In this document: positions 28,102-36,330 of the stretch, in pieces
How the letters are laid out: every line of letters begins with the position of its first letter
Position numbering within the stretch: position 1 is the stretch's first letter
From: Arenibacter certesii DSM 19833
GTDB lineage: Bacteria > Bacteroidota > Bacteroidia > Flavobacteriales > Flavobacteriaceae
NCBI RefSeq assembly: GCF_000429545.1
Contig: NZ_AUCB01000019.1
Span: forward strand, 38,005-102,004
Length of the DNA stretch: 64,000 nt
Reading direction: 5' to 3'
Notes under the pieces: model-generated
The model's database searches: none
What the model was told of the DNA's origin: nothing
Seen by the model: only the letters and a program-made list of their open reading frames with translations
Made by a program: the position numbers and the translations under genes

Positions 28102-29274
28102 ATGGCGAATCAACATAAATTTGAAACAGAGGCAATACGGACCCAAACAGAAAGGAGTCAGTTTTTAGAGCATTCCACTCCCCTATACCTGACCTCTAGT
28201 TTTGTGTTTGAAGATGCCGAAGATATGCGAGCCTCTTTTGCGGAGGAGAAAGATCGTGATATTTACTCTAGATATGGGAATCCCAATTCCACAGAGTTCA
28301 TAAATAAAGTTTGTAAAATGGAAGGTGCGGAGAACGGCTTCGCCTTTGCTTCAGGAATGGCAGCGGTATTCTCCACTTTTGCAGCTTTATTAAATAGCGG
28401 GGACCATATTATTTCATCCAGAAATATTTTTGGATCTACCCATAGCCTGTTTGATCAGGTTTTTCCTAAGTGGAATATTGATCATAGTTATTTTCAGATT
28501 GATGAGCTAGATAAAATAGATGAGCTGGTTACCTCGAAAACTAAAATTCTTTATGCCGAAACTCCCACCAATCCAGGCGTAGATGTTATAGATTTGGACG
28601 TGTTGGGCAAGATTGCGAAAAAACATAATCTTATTTTTATAGTAGATAATTGTTTTGCATCCCCCTATTTACAGCAGCCCATAAAATTTGGGGCAGATTT
28701 GGTAATACATTCAGGCACAAAATTAATGGATGGACAAGGTAGGGTTTTGGCTGGAATTACGGTGGGAAGCGCAGAATTGGTAGATAAAGTATATCGATTT
28801 TCTAGGATTACAGGACCATCTTTATCACCCTTTAATGCTTGGGTACTCTCTAAGAGTTTGGAAACACTATCGCTCAGAGTGGACAAACATTGTGAAAACG
28901 CACTGAAGTTAGCTGACTTTTTAGAGGGACATCCAAAGGTAAATTGGGTAAAGTACCCATTTTTAAAATCGCATCCCCAATATGAAATTGCCAAACGGCA
29001 AATGAAAGCGGGTGGTTGTGTTGTGGCATTTGAAGTGGATGGTGGAGTAGCGGCAGGGCGTAGATTTTTTGATGCTATAAAAATGCTTTCTTTGTCTGCT
29101 AACCTCGGAGATGCAAGGAGTATAGTTACTCATCCTGCATCTACAACGCATAGCAAACTGTCTACTAAAGACAGGATGGCAACAGGTATTACAGATGGAA
29201 TGGTAAGGGTGTCTGTGGGTCTGGAGCATATAGATGATATTATTGCGGATATTGAACAGGCTTTGGCTAGTTAA
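28102..29274 (+). CDS. metZ: Homocysteine-forming sulfhydrylase of the MetZ type
   Basis: 390 residues. PLP fold type I trans-sulfuration enzyme: YSRYGNPNSTEFINKVCKME, FASGMAAVFS, and the PLP lysine in VIHSGTKLMDGQGRVLAG. The GTKLMDGQGR form and STKDRMATGI near the end are those of O-succinylhomoserine sulfhydrylases. Because the adjacent fusion carries a MetX-like acyltransferase, the true substrate may be O-acetylhomoserine. It is the second such enzyme within 6 kb (with MetY). Cystathionine synthase or lyase activity cannot be excluded from sequence alone. Confidence 0.85.
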   Translation: MANQHKFETEAIRTQTERSQFLEHSTPLYLTSSFVFEDAEDMRASFAEEKDRDIYSRYGNPNSTEFINKVCKMEGAENGFAFASGMAAVFSTFAALLNSGDHIISSRNIFGSTHSLFDQVFPKWNIDHSYFQIDELDKIDELVTSKTKILYAETPTNPGVDVIDLDVLGKIAKKHNLIFIVDNCFASPYLQQPIKFGADLVIHSGTKLMDGQGRVLAGITVGSAELVDKVYRFSRITGPSLSPFNAWVLSKSLETLSLRVDKHCENALKLADFLEGHPKVNWVKYPFLKSHPQYEIAKRQMKAGGCVVAFEVDGGVAAGRRFFDAIKMLSLSANLGDARSIVTHPASTTHSKLSTKDRMATGITDGMVRVSVGLEHIDDIIADIEQALAS

Positions 29275-29361
29275 TAGCATTTTCAACTTGCAGGATAGCT
29301 GGATATTTTGGTGCTTAAATTTTTACCAATTAAAATATCCAATTTTCCTTATCTTCGCCTC

Positions 29362-29772
29362 ATGCTTTCCAAAAAAACTAAATACGGATTAAAGGCCCTT
29401 ACGTTTCTAGCGTCTCAAAAGGGGCGTCAGCCCGTGCAAATTTCAGAAATTGCGAAACAGGAGAACATTTCGCGAAAATTTTTGGAGAGTATTCTTCTTA
29501 CCCTAAGAAAATCTGGGCTTCTTGGTTCAAAAAAAGGAAAGGGTGGTGGCTACTACCTTATTAAGGAGCCCAAAGATATTCCTATGACCGTGGTGATGCG
29601 CGTTTTGGAAGGCCCTATTGCGATGGTGCCCTGCGTTAGCCTAAATTTCTACGAAAAATGTAGCGACTGTCCGGATGAGGCAAGTTGTTCTGTACATATG
29701 TTAATGCTTCAGGTAAGGGATAGCGCCTTGGAAGTGTACAAAAACAATACCCTGGCCGATCTAGTGCCGTAA
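29362..29772 (+). CDS. Rrf2-family transcriptional regulator
   Basis: 136 residues from ATG 29362 (MLSKKTKYGLKALTFLA), the classic Rrf2 start; an upstream in-frame start would add 18 unrelated residues. A winged helix (QISEIAKQENISRKFLESILLTLRKSGLLGSKKGKGGGYYL) contacts DNA. Four cysteines follow (CVSLNFYEKCSDCPDEASC, spaced C-x8-C-x2-C-x5-C), in the region where IscR-type members bind an Fe-S cluster or CymR-type members sense cysteine metabolism. It sits directly before the sulfate assimilation genes, so I infer control of that cluster. A TATCTTCG box just upstream suggests a nearly leaderless transcript. Confidence 0.88.
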   Translation: MLSKKTKYGLKALTFLASQKGRQPVQISEIAKQENISRKFLESILLTLRKSGLLGSKKGKGGGYYLIKEPKDIPMTVVMRVLEGPIAMVPCVSLNFYEKCSDCPDEASCSVHMLMLQVRDSALEVYKNNTLADLVP

Positions 29773-29873
29773 TTAGGGTTTCCTATACAAATCGATTGAT
29801 TGAGAAGTAATAAAGGTTTGGTTCCTTATTTGGAATGCAATATCTATAATTTCTATGTCTCATTTTTAATAAT

Positions 29874-29896
29874 CTACTAAAACTATAGGTTAATAG
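29874..29896 (+). promoter_or_regulatory. Candidate operator, copy A of the CTATTAA-N-ATAGG-TAA motif
   Basis: CTACTAAA at 29874 leads into CTATAGGTTAATAG. Aligned over 23 bases it agrees with copies B (29955-29977) and C (33275-33297) at most positions. It lies upstream of the DUF2061-cys operon. Binding by the neighbouring Rrf2 protein is inferred. Confidence 0.5.
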
Positions 29897-29954
29897 TAAA
29901 ATTTTTCTGGATTTTAAGTTTTCAATCTAAAAAATAATTTTACATTTGCTTAGC

Positions 29955-29977
29955 CTATTAAATCGATAGGATAATAA
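29955..29977 (+). promoter_or_regulatory. Candidate operator, copy B
   Basis: CTATTAAATCGATAGGATAA, 23 bases counted to 29977. CTAT and ATAG form an inverted pair around seven bases. It starts 7 bases after a -7 box (TACATTTG, 29941-29948) and so covers the likely transcription start of the cys operon. Confidence 0.55.
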
Positions 29978-29994
29978 GAAATACTTTTTTGCAC

Positions 29995-30258
29995 ATGATT
30001 GCAGAACAATTAATAGCCAGTAATAAGACGGTTACAAAAAGTTATAAAGTAGATAAGGGATCAGAAAATCCCAAGCGGAGTATTGCTAAATCCATTAGCT
30101 GGAGGTTGATCGGTACCTTGGATACCATGTTAATATCATGGGTAGTAACAGGTGAGCTTACGGTGGCATTTTCAATTGGAGTGGTAGAACTTTTTACCAA
30201 GATGATATTATATTTTTTTCATGAAAGAATTTGGAATAAAATCCAATGGGGGAAGTAA
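29995..30258 (+). CDS. DUF2061 small membrane protein, first gene of the sulfate assimilation cluster
   Basis: 87 residues from ATG 29995 (MIAEQLIASNK). The DUF2061 domain fills the second half: SIAKSISWRLIGTLDTMLISWVVTGELTVAF with VVELFTKMILYFFHERIWNKI, giving two membrane spans. The domain is of unknown function and is repeatedly found beside cys genes in Bacteroidota. It precedes cysH by 36 bases and follows two candidate operators. A role in sulfate supply or in membrane association of the pathway is possible but unproved. Confidence 0.85.
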   Translation: MIAEQLIASNKTVTKSYKVDKGSENPKRSIAKSISWRLIGTLDTMLISWVVTGELTVAFSIGVVELFTKMILYFFHERIWNKIQWGK

Positions 30259-30294
30259 TATAGAAAAGATAATAAGGGTTAAAACAACTAGACC

Positions 30295-30918
30295 ATGGCA
30301 TTTACAGAGGAGCAACTACATAAATTAAATCTGCAATTTAAGGGAATACCGCCAGCAGAGATCATTTCATGGGCAATACAATATGCAGAAAGACCTGTGG
30401 TGACAACTAACTTTAGACCTTATGAGGTAGCTATTCTCAATGCCGTTACTGAGGTAGATGCTGATATCCCGGTAATCTGGTGCGATACTGGATATAATAC
30501 ACCGCATACTTATAGGCATGCAGAGGAATTGATAGATAGATTGCATTTGAATATTAAATTATACGTTCCAAAACAAACATCTGCACATAGGGATGCTATT
30601 ATGGGGATTCCTGGTATAGACGATCCAAGACACGCCCTCTTTACTGAACAAGTGAAACTAGAGCCCTTTAAAAGAGCAATGAATGAGCATAGACCCGATG
30701 TTTGGTTTACCAATCTAAGAAAGGGGCAGACAGCTCTTAGGGATTCTTTGGATATCCTAAGTCTAAGTAGGGATGGTGTTTTAAAAGTTAGCCCGTTTTA
30801 TCATTATAGCGATATTCAGTTGGATGGGTATTTAAATTTGAGAAACCTCCCCAATGAACATAAGTACTTTGATCCAACCAAAGTGTTGGAGCACAGAGAA
30901 TGTGGGTTGCATACCTAA
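30295..30918 (+). CDS. cysH: Phosphoadenylyl-sulfate (PAPS) reductase
   Basis: 207 residues. The C-terminal catalytic cysteine is in the family motif ECGLHT, only at the extreme end. The nucleotide-binding segment PVVTTNFRPYEVAILN and VIWCDTGYNTPHTYRHAEEL are present. The paired cysteines that hold the 4Fe-4S cluster in APS reductases are absent, so the protein looks like the PAPS-type. It is shorter than E. coli CysH (244). It reduces activated sulfate to sulfite with thioredoxin. No APS kinase gene (cysC) occurs in the window. Confidence 0.9.
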   Translation: MAFTEEQLHKLNLQFKGIPPAEIISWAIQYAERPVVTTNFRPYEVAILNAVTEVDADIPVIWCDTGYNTPHTYRHAEELIDRLHLNIKLYVPKQTSAHRDAIMGIPGIDDPRHALFTEQVKLEPFKRAMNEHRPDVWFTNLRKGQTALRDSLDILSLSRDGVLKVSPFYHYSDIQLDGYLNLRNLPNEHKYFDPTKVLEHRECGLHT

Positions 30919-30983
30919 TAAAATATTAATAACGGTTGATTGTATTTTTAAAGATTTAGAATCAAACATTTAACAATATTATT

Positions 30984-31940
30984 TTGAGCATAATAGAAAC
31001 AGATTTGGACACAGTATTAGACGTTGAGCAATCTAAGGTGCTTGGGGCTCTTAGAAATAACGACTTGGAGAATGAGGCAATCTACATTTTTAGAGAAGTA
31101 GCTGCCCAATTTGAAAGGCCTGTTCTACTTTTTTCAGGAGGTAAGGACTCCATTACCTTGGTTAGGTTGGCGCAAAAAGCATTTTATCCTGCCAAAATCC
31201 CATTTCCACTAATGCATATAGACACAGGGCATAATTTCCCTGAAACTATTGCCTTTAGAGATAAATTGGTGCAAGAACTGGATTTGGAATTGATAGTGAG
31301 AAATGTACAAGATTCCATAGATCAAGGGAAGGTAGTAGAAGAATCAGGGAAGTACGCCAGTAGGAATATCCTGCAGACTACCACCTTGTTGGATGCTATT
31401 GAAGAATTTAAGTTTGATGCTTGTATAGGTGGGGCTAGAAGGGACGAGGAAAAAGCACGCGCTAAAGAACGTATATTTTCGGTACGTGATGATTTTGGTC
31501 AATGGGACGAAAAAAACCAACGTCCAGAAGTATTCGATATGCTGAATGGGCAAATTGAGCTGGGCCAAAATGTTAGGGTATTTCCTATAAGCAACTGGAC
31601 AGAATTGGATGTTTGGAGCTATATCCAGAAAGAAGCTATAGAGATACCGTCTATTTATTTTGCTCATAAGCGAAAAATATTTTTAAGAGATGGCTTTATA
31701 TGGTCAGCTGAGGATGACGTGGTTTTCCGTGCCGAAGATGAAGTAGTGGAAGAAAGAATGGTTCGCTTTAGAACAGTGGGGGATATGAGCTGTACCGCAG
31801 CCGTGCTTTCTGATGCGGATACCATAGAAAAAGTGGTAGGAGAAATTAGAGCGTCCAAGATTTCGGAACGCGGGGCCAGAATAGATGATAAACGATCCGA
31901 GGCTGCAATGGAAAAAAGAAAGCAACAAGGATACTTTTAA
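30984..31940 (+). CDS. cysD: Sulfate adenylyltransferase subunit 2
   Basis: 318 residues from a TTG start at 30984; no suitable in-frame ATG exists before the conserved core LENEAIYIFREVAAQFERPVLL. The PP-loop motif FSGGKDSITLVRLA binds ATP. HIDTGHNFPETIAFRD and GGARRDEEKARAKERIFS follow, with the end KISERGARIDDKRSEAAMEKRKQQGYF characteristic of CysD. It makes APS from sulfate and ATP together with the GTPase CysN, encoded 38 bases downstream. Confidence 0.96.
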   Translation: MSIIETDLDTVLDVEQSKVLGALRNNDLENEAIYIFREVAAQFERPVLLFSGGKDSITLVRLAQKAFYPAKIPFPLMHIDTGHNFPETIAFRDKLVQELDLELIVRNVQDSIDQGKVVEESGKYASRNILQTTTLLDAIEEFKFDACIGGARRDEEKARAKERIFSVRDDFGQWDEKNQRPEVFDMLNGQIELGQNVRVFPISNWTELDVWSYIQKEAIEIPSIYFAHKRKIFLRDGFIWSAEDDVVFRAEDEVVEERMVRFRTVGDMSCTAAVLSDADTIEKVVGEIRASKISERGARIDDKRSEAAMEKRKQQGYF

Positions 31941-31978
31941 GCCCTCGACACTAAATACTCAATACATAATACTAAAAA

Positions 31979-33226
31979 ATGGAAGTACTAAAAATAGCAA
32001 CAGCGGGAAGCGTAGATGACGGGAAAAGCACCCTTATTGGACGTTTGTTGTACGATACAAAATCGCTTACTGACGATAAGTTGGAAGCAATTGAAAAAAC
32101 CAGTAAACAAAAAGGATACGATTATTTGGATTTCTCCTTGGTCACTGACGGACTGGTGGCAGAGAGAGAACAAGGGATTACTATTGATGTGGCACATATC
32201 TATTTTTCCACCCCAACTAAGAGTTATATAATAGCGGATACTCCTGGTCATTTGGAGTATACTAGAAACATGGTTACTGGAGCCTCTACATCGCAGGCCG
32301 CAATTATCTTGATAGATGCAAGAAAAGGGGTGATAGATCAGACTAATAGACACTTCTTTATCAATAATCTTTTAAGGATTAAAGAGGTAATCGTGGCGAT
32401 CAATAAGATGGATTTGGTGGATTTTTCAGAGGAACGCTACCAAGAAATTAAGGCCGATTTTGAAGAATTGATGGGGAAACGTGATTATCAGGATCAGAAG
32501 ATCACCTTTATTCCTGTTAGTGCGCTAAAAGGCGATAATGTGGTGAATCCTTCTATTAATATGCCATGGTATAAAGGGCAGACCTTGCTGGAGCATTTTG
32601 AAGACTTGGATAAGGAGGATGTGTACAATGTGGGTACACCAAGATTTCCGGTACAATATGTAATTCGACCTAAAACAGAAGAATTTCACGACTTTAGAGG
32701 GTTTGCAGGAAAGGTTTATGGAGGTGAATTAAGCGTGGGGGACGAAGTGGTAGTTTTGCCATCTATGACCAGATCTAAAATAAAAGAGATTTACTTCTAT
32801 GATAAGAAGTACCAAACCGCTACAAGAAGGTCTTCCGTAACCATAACCTTGGAAGATGAGGTGAATGTGAGTAGGGGAGATATGTTGGTAAAAGTTGGTG
32901 ACTTGCCTACAATAGATAAACAATTTACAGCGACGGTTTCTTGGATGGATTCCCAAAACTTAAACCTTGGTAATAAATACGTATTACAGCACGGAGTGAA
33001 TAAAGTATTGGCCAAAGTAGAGAATATCCATCACAAAATAAAACCTGACTATTCGGGTGTAGATACCGAAGTAAGTGGTTTGGCAATGAATGATATTGCG
33101 CAGGTAACATTTAGATTGAACAAGCCTATTTTCTACGATACCTTTAAGGAGCACCGTACCAATGGCTCTTTCATCCTTATAGATAATCAGACCAACAATA
33201 CGGCGGGGGTAGGGTTTATTGAGTAA
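31979..33226 (+). CDS. cysN: Sulfate adenylyltransferase subunit 1 (GTPase)
   Basis: 415 residues. An EF-Tu-like GTPase with P-loop GSVDDGKSTLIGRLLYD, switch region EQGITIDVAHIYF, DTPGHLEYTRNM and the guanine motif NKMD. It couples GTP hydrolysis to APS formation by CysD. The length stops before any APS kinase domain, so this is not the CysN-CysC fusion found in some bacteria. It follows cysD in the operon. Confidence 0.96.
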   Translation: MEVLKIATAGSVDDGKSTLIGRLLYDTKSLTDDKLEAIEKTSKQKGYDYLDFSLVTDGLVAEREQGITIDVAHIYFSTPTKSYIIADTPGHLEYTRNMVTGASTSQAAIILIDARKGVIDQTNRHFFINNLLRIKEVIVAINKMDLVDFSEERYQEIKADFEELMGKRDYQDQKITFIPVSALKGDNVVNPSINMPWYKGQTLLEHFEDLDKEDVYNVGTPRFPVQYVIRPKTEEFHDFRGFAGKVYGGELSVGDEVVVLPSMTRSKIKEIYFYDKKYQTATRRSSVTITLEDEVNVSRGDMLVKVGDLPTIDKQFTATVSWMDSQNLNLGNKYVLQHGVNKVLAKVENIHHKIKPDYSGVDTEVSGLAMNDIAQVTFRLNKPIFYDTFKEHRTNGSFILIDNQTNNTAGVGFIE

Positions 33227-33274
33227 CTGTTACTCTAAGCCTAATCTCAAGGTCGAAGTTGTTGTCTCATAAAT

Positions 33275-33297
33275 CTATTAAGTCTATAGGATAACAG
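33275..33297 (+). promoter_or_regulatory. Candidate operator, copy C, upstream of sulfite reductase
   Basis: CTATTAAGTCTATAGGATAA, 23 bases counted to 33297, differs from copy B at only four positions. It ends 44 bases before the sulfite reductase ATG. A possible weak promoter (TTG 33303-33305, TAAATTTA 33329-33336) lies just downstream. Confidence 0.6.
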
Positions 33298-33341
33298 TAA
33301 TATTGAAAATATTAATTATTTGAATATATAAATTTAGGATC

Positions 33342-35432
33342 ATGCAAAGTTTCAGGACAGAATTGGAAAATCCGGTAGTAGAAAAGGACATCATTGCCCT
33401 AGCCGAAAAAATCCATGAATTTAATGGAGGAAAGCTAGACGAGGAAAAGTTCCGTAGTCTACGTTTAGCCCGGGGAATTTATGGCCAGAGGCAACCAGGG
33501 GTCCAAATGATTAGAATTAAGTTACCTTATGGAAAGGTTTCTTCCCAGCAGCTAAGAAGAATTTGTGAGGTTTCCGAAGAATATTCTACTGGACGTTTGC
33601 ATATAACTACACGACAAGATATTCAAATCCATTATGTAGATATTAATCGAACTCCAGAACTATGGGCCCAGTTAGAAAGGGATGCTATTACCATACGTGA
33701 AGCTTGCGGTAATACGGTACGTAATGTAACGGCCAGCGAAACGGCAGGTATAGATGTAAACGAACCTTTTGATGTTTCTCCCTATGCCCATGCTTTGTTT
33801 CAGTACTTTTTAAGAAACCCCATAAGTCAGGAGATGGGAAGAAAGTTTAAGGTTTCTTTTTCCGCTTCGGATGCGGATACCGGTCTTTCTTATATGCATG
33901 ATCTTGGTTTCATCGCTAAAATTGAAAATGGTATAAGGGGATTTAAAGTGATGTTGGGCGGTGGTCTGGGTTCCCAACCAAGGCATGCCGATGAAATGTA
34001 TTCTTTCTTGCCAGCAGACCAGATTATTCCCTTAATGGATGGTGTAGTGCGCGTTTTTGATCGCTATGGGGAACGCAAAAGTCGCGCTAAGGCAAGAATG
34101 AAATTCTTGCTGAAGGATGTTGGTTTGGACGGATTTAAAACATTATTGGAAGAAGAGCAGTTGGCAATTCCATTCAAATCCTATGAAATTGATGCAGATT
34201 CATATCCAAAAGTTATTGTTTCAGAGGCGGAGGTTCCTGAGGTGATCATAGAAGATCCAAACAATTTTGAACTTTGGAAATCAACTAATTTAGTGCCACA
34301 GAAACAGAAAGGGTATGTGGCGATCGGAATTAAAGTCTTGTTGGGAGATTTTTACATAGATAAAGCAAGGCAGTTAGCAGATTTAGTCGAGAAATATGCA
34401 GCTGGTGAATTCAGAATGACCTTGCGCCAAAATATATTGATACCTTATGTAAAGAAGTCTTTACTACCTTTCTTTTATCAGGAGCTTAAAAAACTCGGTT
34501 TTGTAGAAGTTGGGTACAATTCAGCGGTAGATATTACCGCCTGTCCTGGAACCGATACCTGTAACTTGGGAATTGCAAGTAGCACGGGAATTGCCGAAAA
34601 ATTGGAGCAGGTGATTAAGGCAGAGTATCCACATTATATTGATAATCCAGATGTGATTATAAAAATAAGCGGGTGTATGAATGCCTGTGGACAACATAAT
34701 ATGGCCAATATAGGATTCCAAGGAATGTCTATCAGAACCAAAGATAAATTAGTGGCTCCAGCATTACAAGTGTTATTGGGCGGAGGTAATTTAGGTAATG
34801 GTAATGGTCGTTATGCAGATAAAGTAATAAAAATTCCAAGTAAAAGAGGACCTCAAGCACTACGTTTAATTTTAGATGATTTTGATGAAAATGGCGAAGG
34901 ACAGTCCTTCGTAGATTATTACGAAGAAAAGGGGCAAATGTATTTCTATGACTTTTTAAAGCCGTTATCCAATTTGGATGATCTTACCTCCTCAGATTTT
35001 ATTGATTGGGGCAATACGGAAAAGTATGAACAAGCTATTGGAGTAGGAGAATGTGCAGGAGTGGTAATCGATTTAATTGCGACCCTATTATTTGACAGTC
35101 AGGAAAAACTGGAAACGGCAAAATTAAATTTGGAAGAAGAAAAATGGGCGGCAAGTATCTATCATTCCTATTCCTCCATGGTGAACACCGCAAAAGCACT
35201 TTTGACATCAGAAAAAACCAAAGTGAATACGCATATCAGTATAATTAAGGATTTTGATAGGTTGTTTGTAGCCACAGGGAAATTTAAGCTAGAGAAAGGA
35301 TTTGAGAAAACTGTACTTCAGCTAAAAGAAAATGCACCAACAGAAGCTTTTGCCAAAGCGTATTTAAAAGATGCGGAAACTTTTTTAAGTGGAGTGGAAG
35401 CGTATAGACAATTGGAACTGACAACAGCCTAA
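33342..35432 (+). CDS. Siroheme-dependent sulfite (nitrite/sulfite) reductase with C-terminal helical extension
   Basis: 696 residues. The two-fold repeated ferredoxin-type sulfite/nitrite reductase core spans roughly 1-560. The siroheme/4Fe-4S cysteines are in ACPGTDTCNLGI and ISGCMNACGQHN (C-x5-C and C-x3-C), and siroheme-contact arginines are suggested by STGRLHITTRQDIQIHY. The last 130-150 residues (from about YEQAIGVGECAGVVIDL) are helical and unlike the core; I recall such flavobacterial proteins being labelled HEPN-domain. Its place between cysN and cobA argues for sulfite to sulfide rather than nitrite reduction. Confidence 0.88.
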   Translation: MQSFRTELENPVVEKDIIALAEKIHEFNGGKLDEEKFRSLRLARGIYGQRQPGVQMIRIKLPYGKVSSQQLRRICEVSEEYSTGRLHITTRQDIQIHYVDINRTPELWAQLERDAITIREACGNTVRNVTASETAGIDVNEPFDVSPYAHALFQYFLRNPISQEMGRKFKVSFSASDADTGLSYMHDLGFIAKIENGIRGFKVMLGGGLGSQPRHADEMYSFLPADQIIPLMDGVVRVFDRYGERKSRAKARMKFLLKDVGLDGFKTLLEEEQLAIPFKSYEIDADSYPKVIVSEAEVPEVIIEDPNNFELWKSTNLVPQKQKGYVAIGIKVLLGDFYIDKARQLADLVEKYAAGEFRMTLRQNILIPYVKKSLLPFFYQELKKLGFVEVGYNSAVDITACPGTDTCNLGIASSTGIAEKLEQVIKAEYPHYIDNPDVIIKISGCMNACGQHNMANIGFQGMSIRTKDKLVAPALQVLLGGGNLGNGNGRYADKVIKIPSKRGPQALRLILDDFDENGEGQSFVDYYEEKGQMYFYDFLKPLSNLDDLTSSDFIDWGNTEKYEQAIGVGECAGVVIDLIATLLFDSQEKLETAKLNLEEEKWAASIYHSYSSMVNTAKALLTSEKTKVNTHISIIKDFDRLFVATGKFKLEKGFEKTVLQLKENAPTEAFAKAYLKDAETFLSGVEAYRQLELTTA

Positions 35433-35436
35433 GATC

Positions 35437-36303
35437 ATGACAAGAAAAATAGAAACAACAACGGATATAGATACCTCGACTCATGAAGGTTCCAAGAGAA
35501 TTGGAAAATTAACGGTAGTAGGAGCGGGACCAGGCGATGTAGAACTTATTACGCTTAAGGCAATAAAAGTTTTGAAAGCTGCTAATGTAGTTCTTTATGA
35601 CGCCCTTGTAGATACTTCCTTGCTGGAATATGCCCCTGATGCCGAGCATATTTTTGTAGGGAAAAGAAAAGGGTGTTATGCTTATCAGCAAGATCAAATT
35701 AATGAACTTATTGTAAGCAGGGCTTTAACACATGGACATGTGGTGAGGCTAAAAGGTGGTGACCCTTTTGTTTTTGGAAGAGGTGCCGAAGAAATGGAAT
35801 ACGCGGCCAGTAAAGGACTCAAGGTAGCTATGGTTCCAGGAATCTCCTCTTCAATGGCTGTGCCAGCTTCCCAAAATATTCCGGTGACTAAAAGAGGGGC
35901 TTCGGAAAGCTTTTGGGTAATCACAGGGACTACCAAAGATCATAAGTTGTCCGCAGAAGTGGCTTTGGCAGCCAAATCTAGCGCTACTGTAGTTATTTTG
36001 ATGGGAATGAGTAAGTTGTCTGAGATTGTGGATTTGTTTAAAGAAGAGGGTAAAATAGAACTCCCGATAGCCATAATTCAAAACGGTACCTGTAAAAATG
36101 AAAAGGTTGGAATGGGCACCATAGGGACGATTAAAGATATAGTTGCCAAAAAAGAATTGAGCAATCCGGCAATCATTATTATAGGTGAGGTGGTAAGACA
36201 CCGGTCCATAGTAATGGAACATGCCCAAAACATAATAAGTAACTCGCAACACCAACAAGACTCGGCAAAAGATGCATTGGATTATGCAGCACTTTTGGCT
36301 TAA
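35437..36303 (+). CDS. cobA: Uroporphyrinogen-III C-methyltransferase (siroheme synthesis)
   Basis: 288 residues. SUMT motifs are complete: LTVVGAGPGDVELITLKA, VVLYDALVD, VVRLKGGDPFVFGRGAEE and MVPGISSSMAVPA. It methylates uroporphyrinogen III twice using SAM to give precorrin-2, the precursor of siroheme needed by the sulfite reductase encoded 4 bases upstream. It is a single-domain protein, so the precorrin-2 dehydrogenase/ferrochelatase must be elsewhere. A 25-residue N-terminal tail precedes the domain. It also consumes SAM, linking it to the surrounding regulon. Confidence 0.95.
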   Translation: MTRKIETTTDIDTSTHEGSKRIGKLTVVGAGPGDVELITLKAIKVLKAANVVLYDALVDTSLLEYAPDAEHIFVGKRKGCYAYQQDQINELIVSRALTHGHVVRLKGGDPFVFGRGAEEMEYAASKGLKVAMVPGISSSMAVPASQNIPVTKRGASESFWVITGTTKDHKLSAEVALAAKSSATVVILMGMSKLSEIVDLFKEEGKIELPIAIIQNGTCKNEKVGMGTIGTIKDIVAKKELSNPAIIIIGEVVRHRSIVMEHAQNIISNSQHQQDSAKDALDYAALLA

Positions 36304-36330
36304 TCTAAAACTAAATTTAAACAAAAAAGG

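Noticed and set aside
35851..36324. A 157-codon minus-strand frame opposite cobA
   Set aside because: Antisense shadow; cobA motifs are complete on the plus strand.
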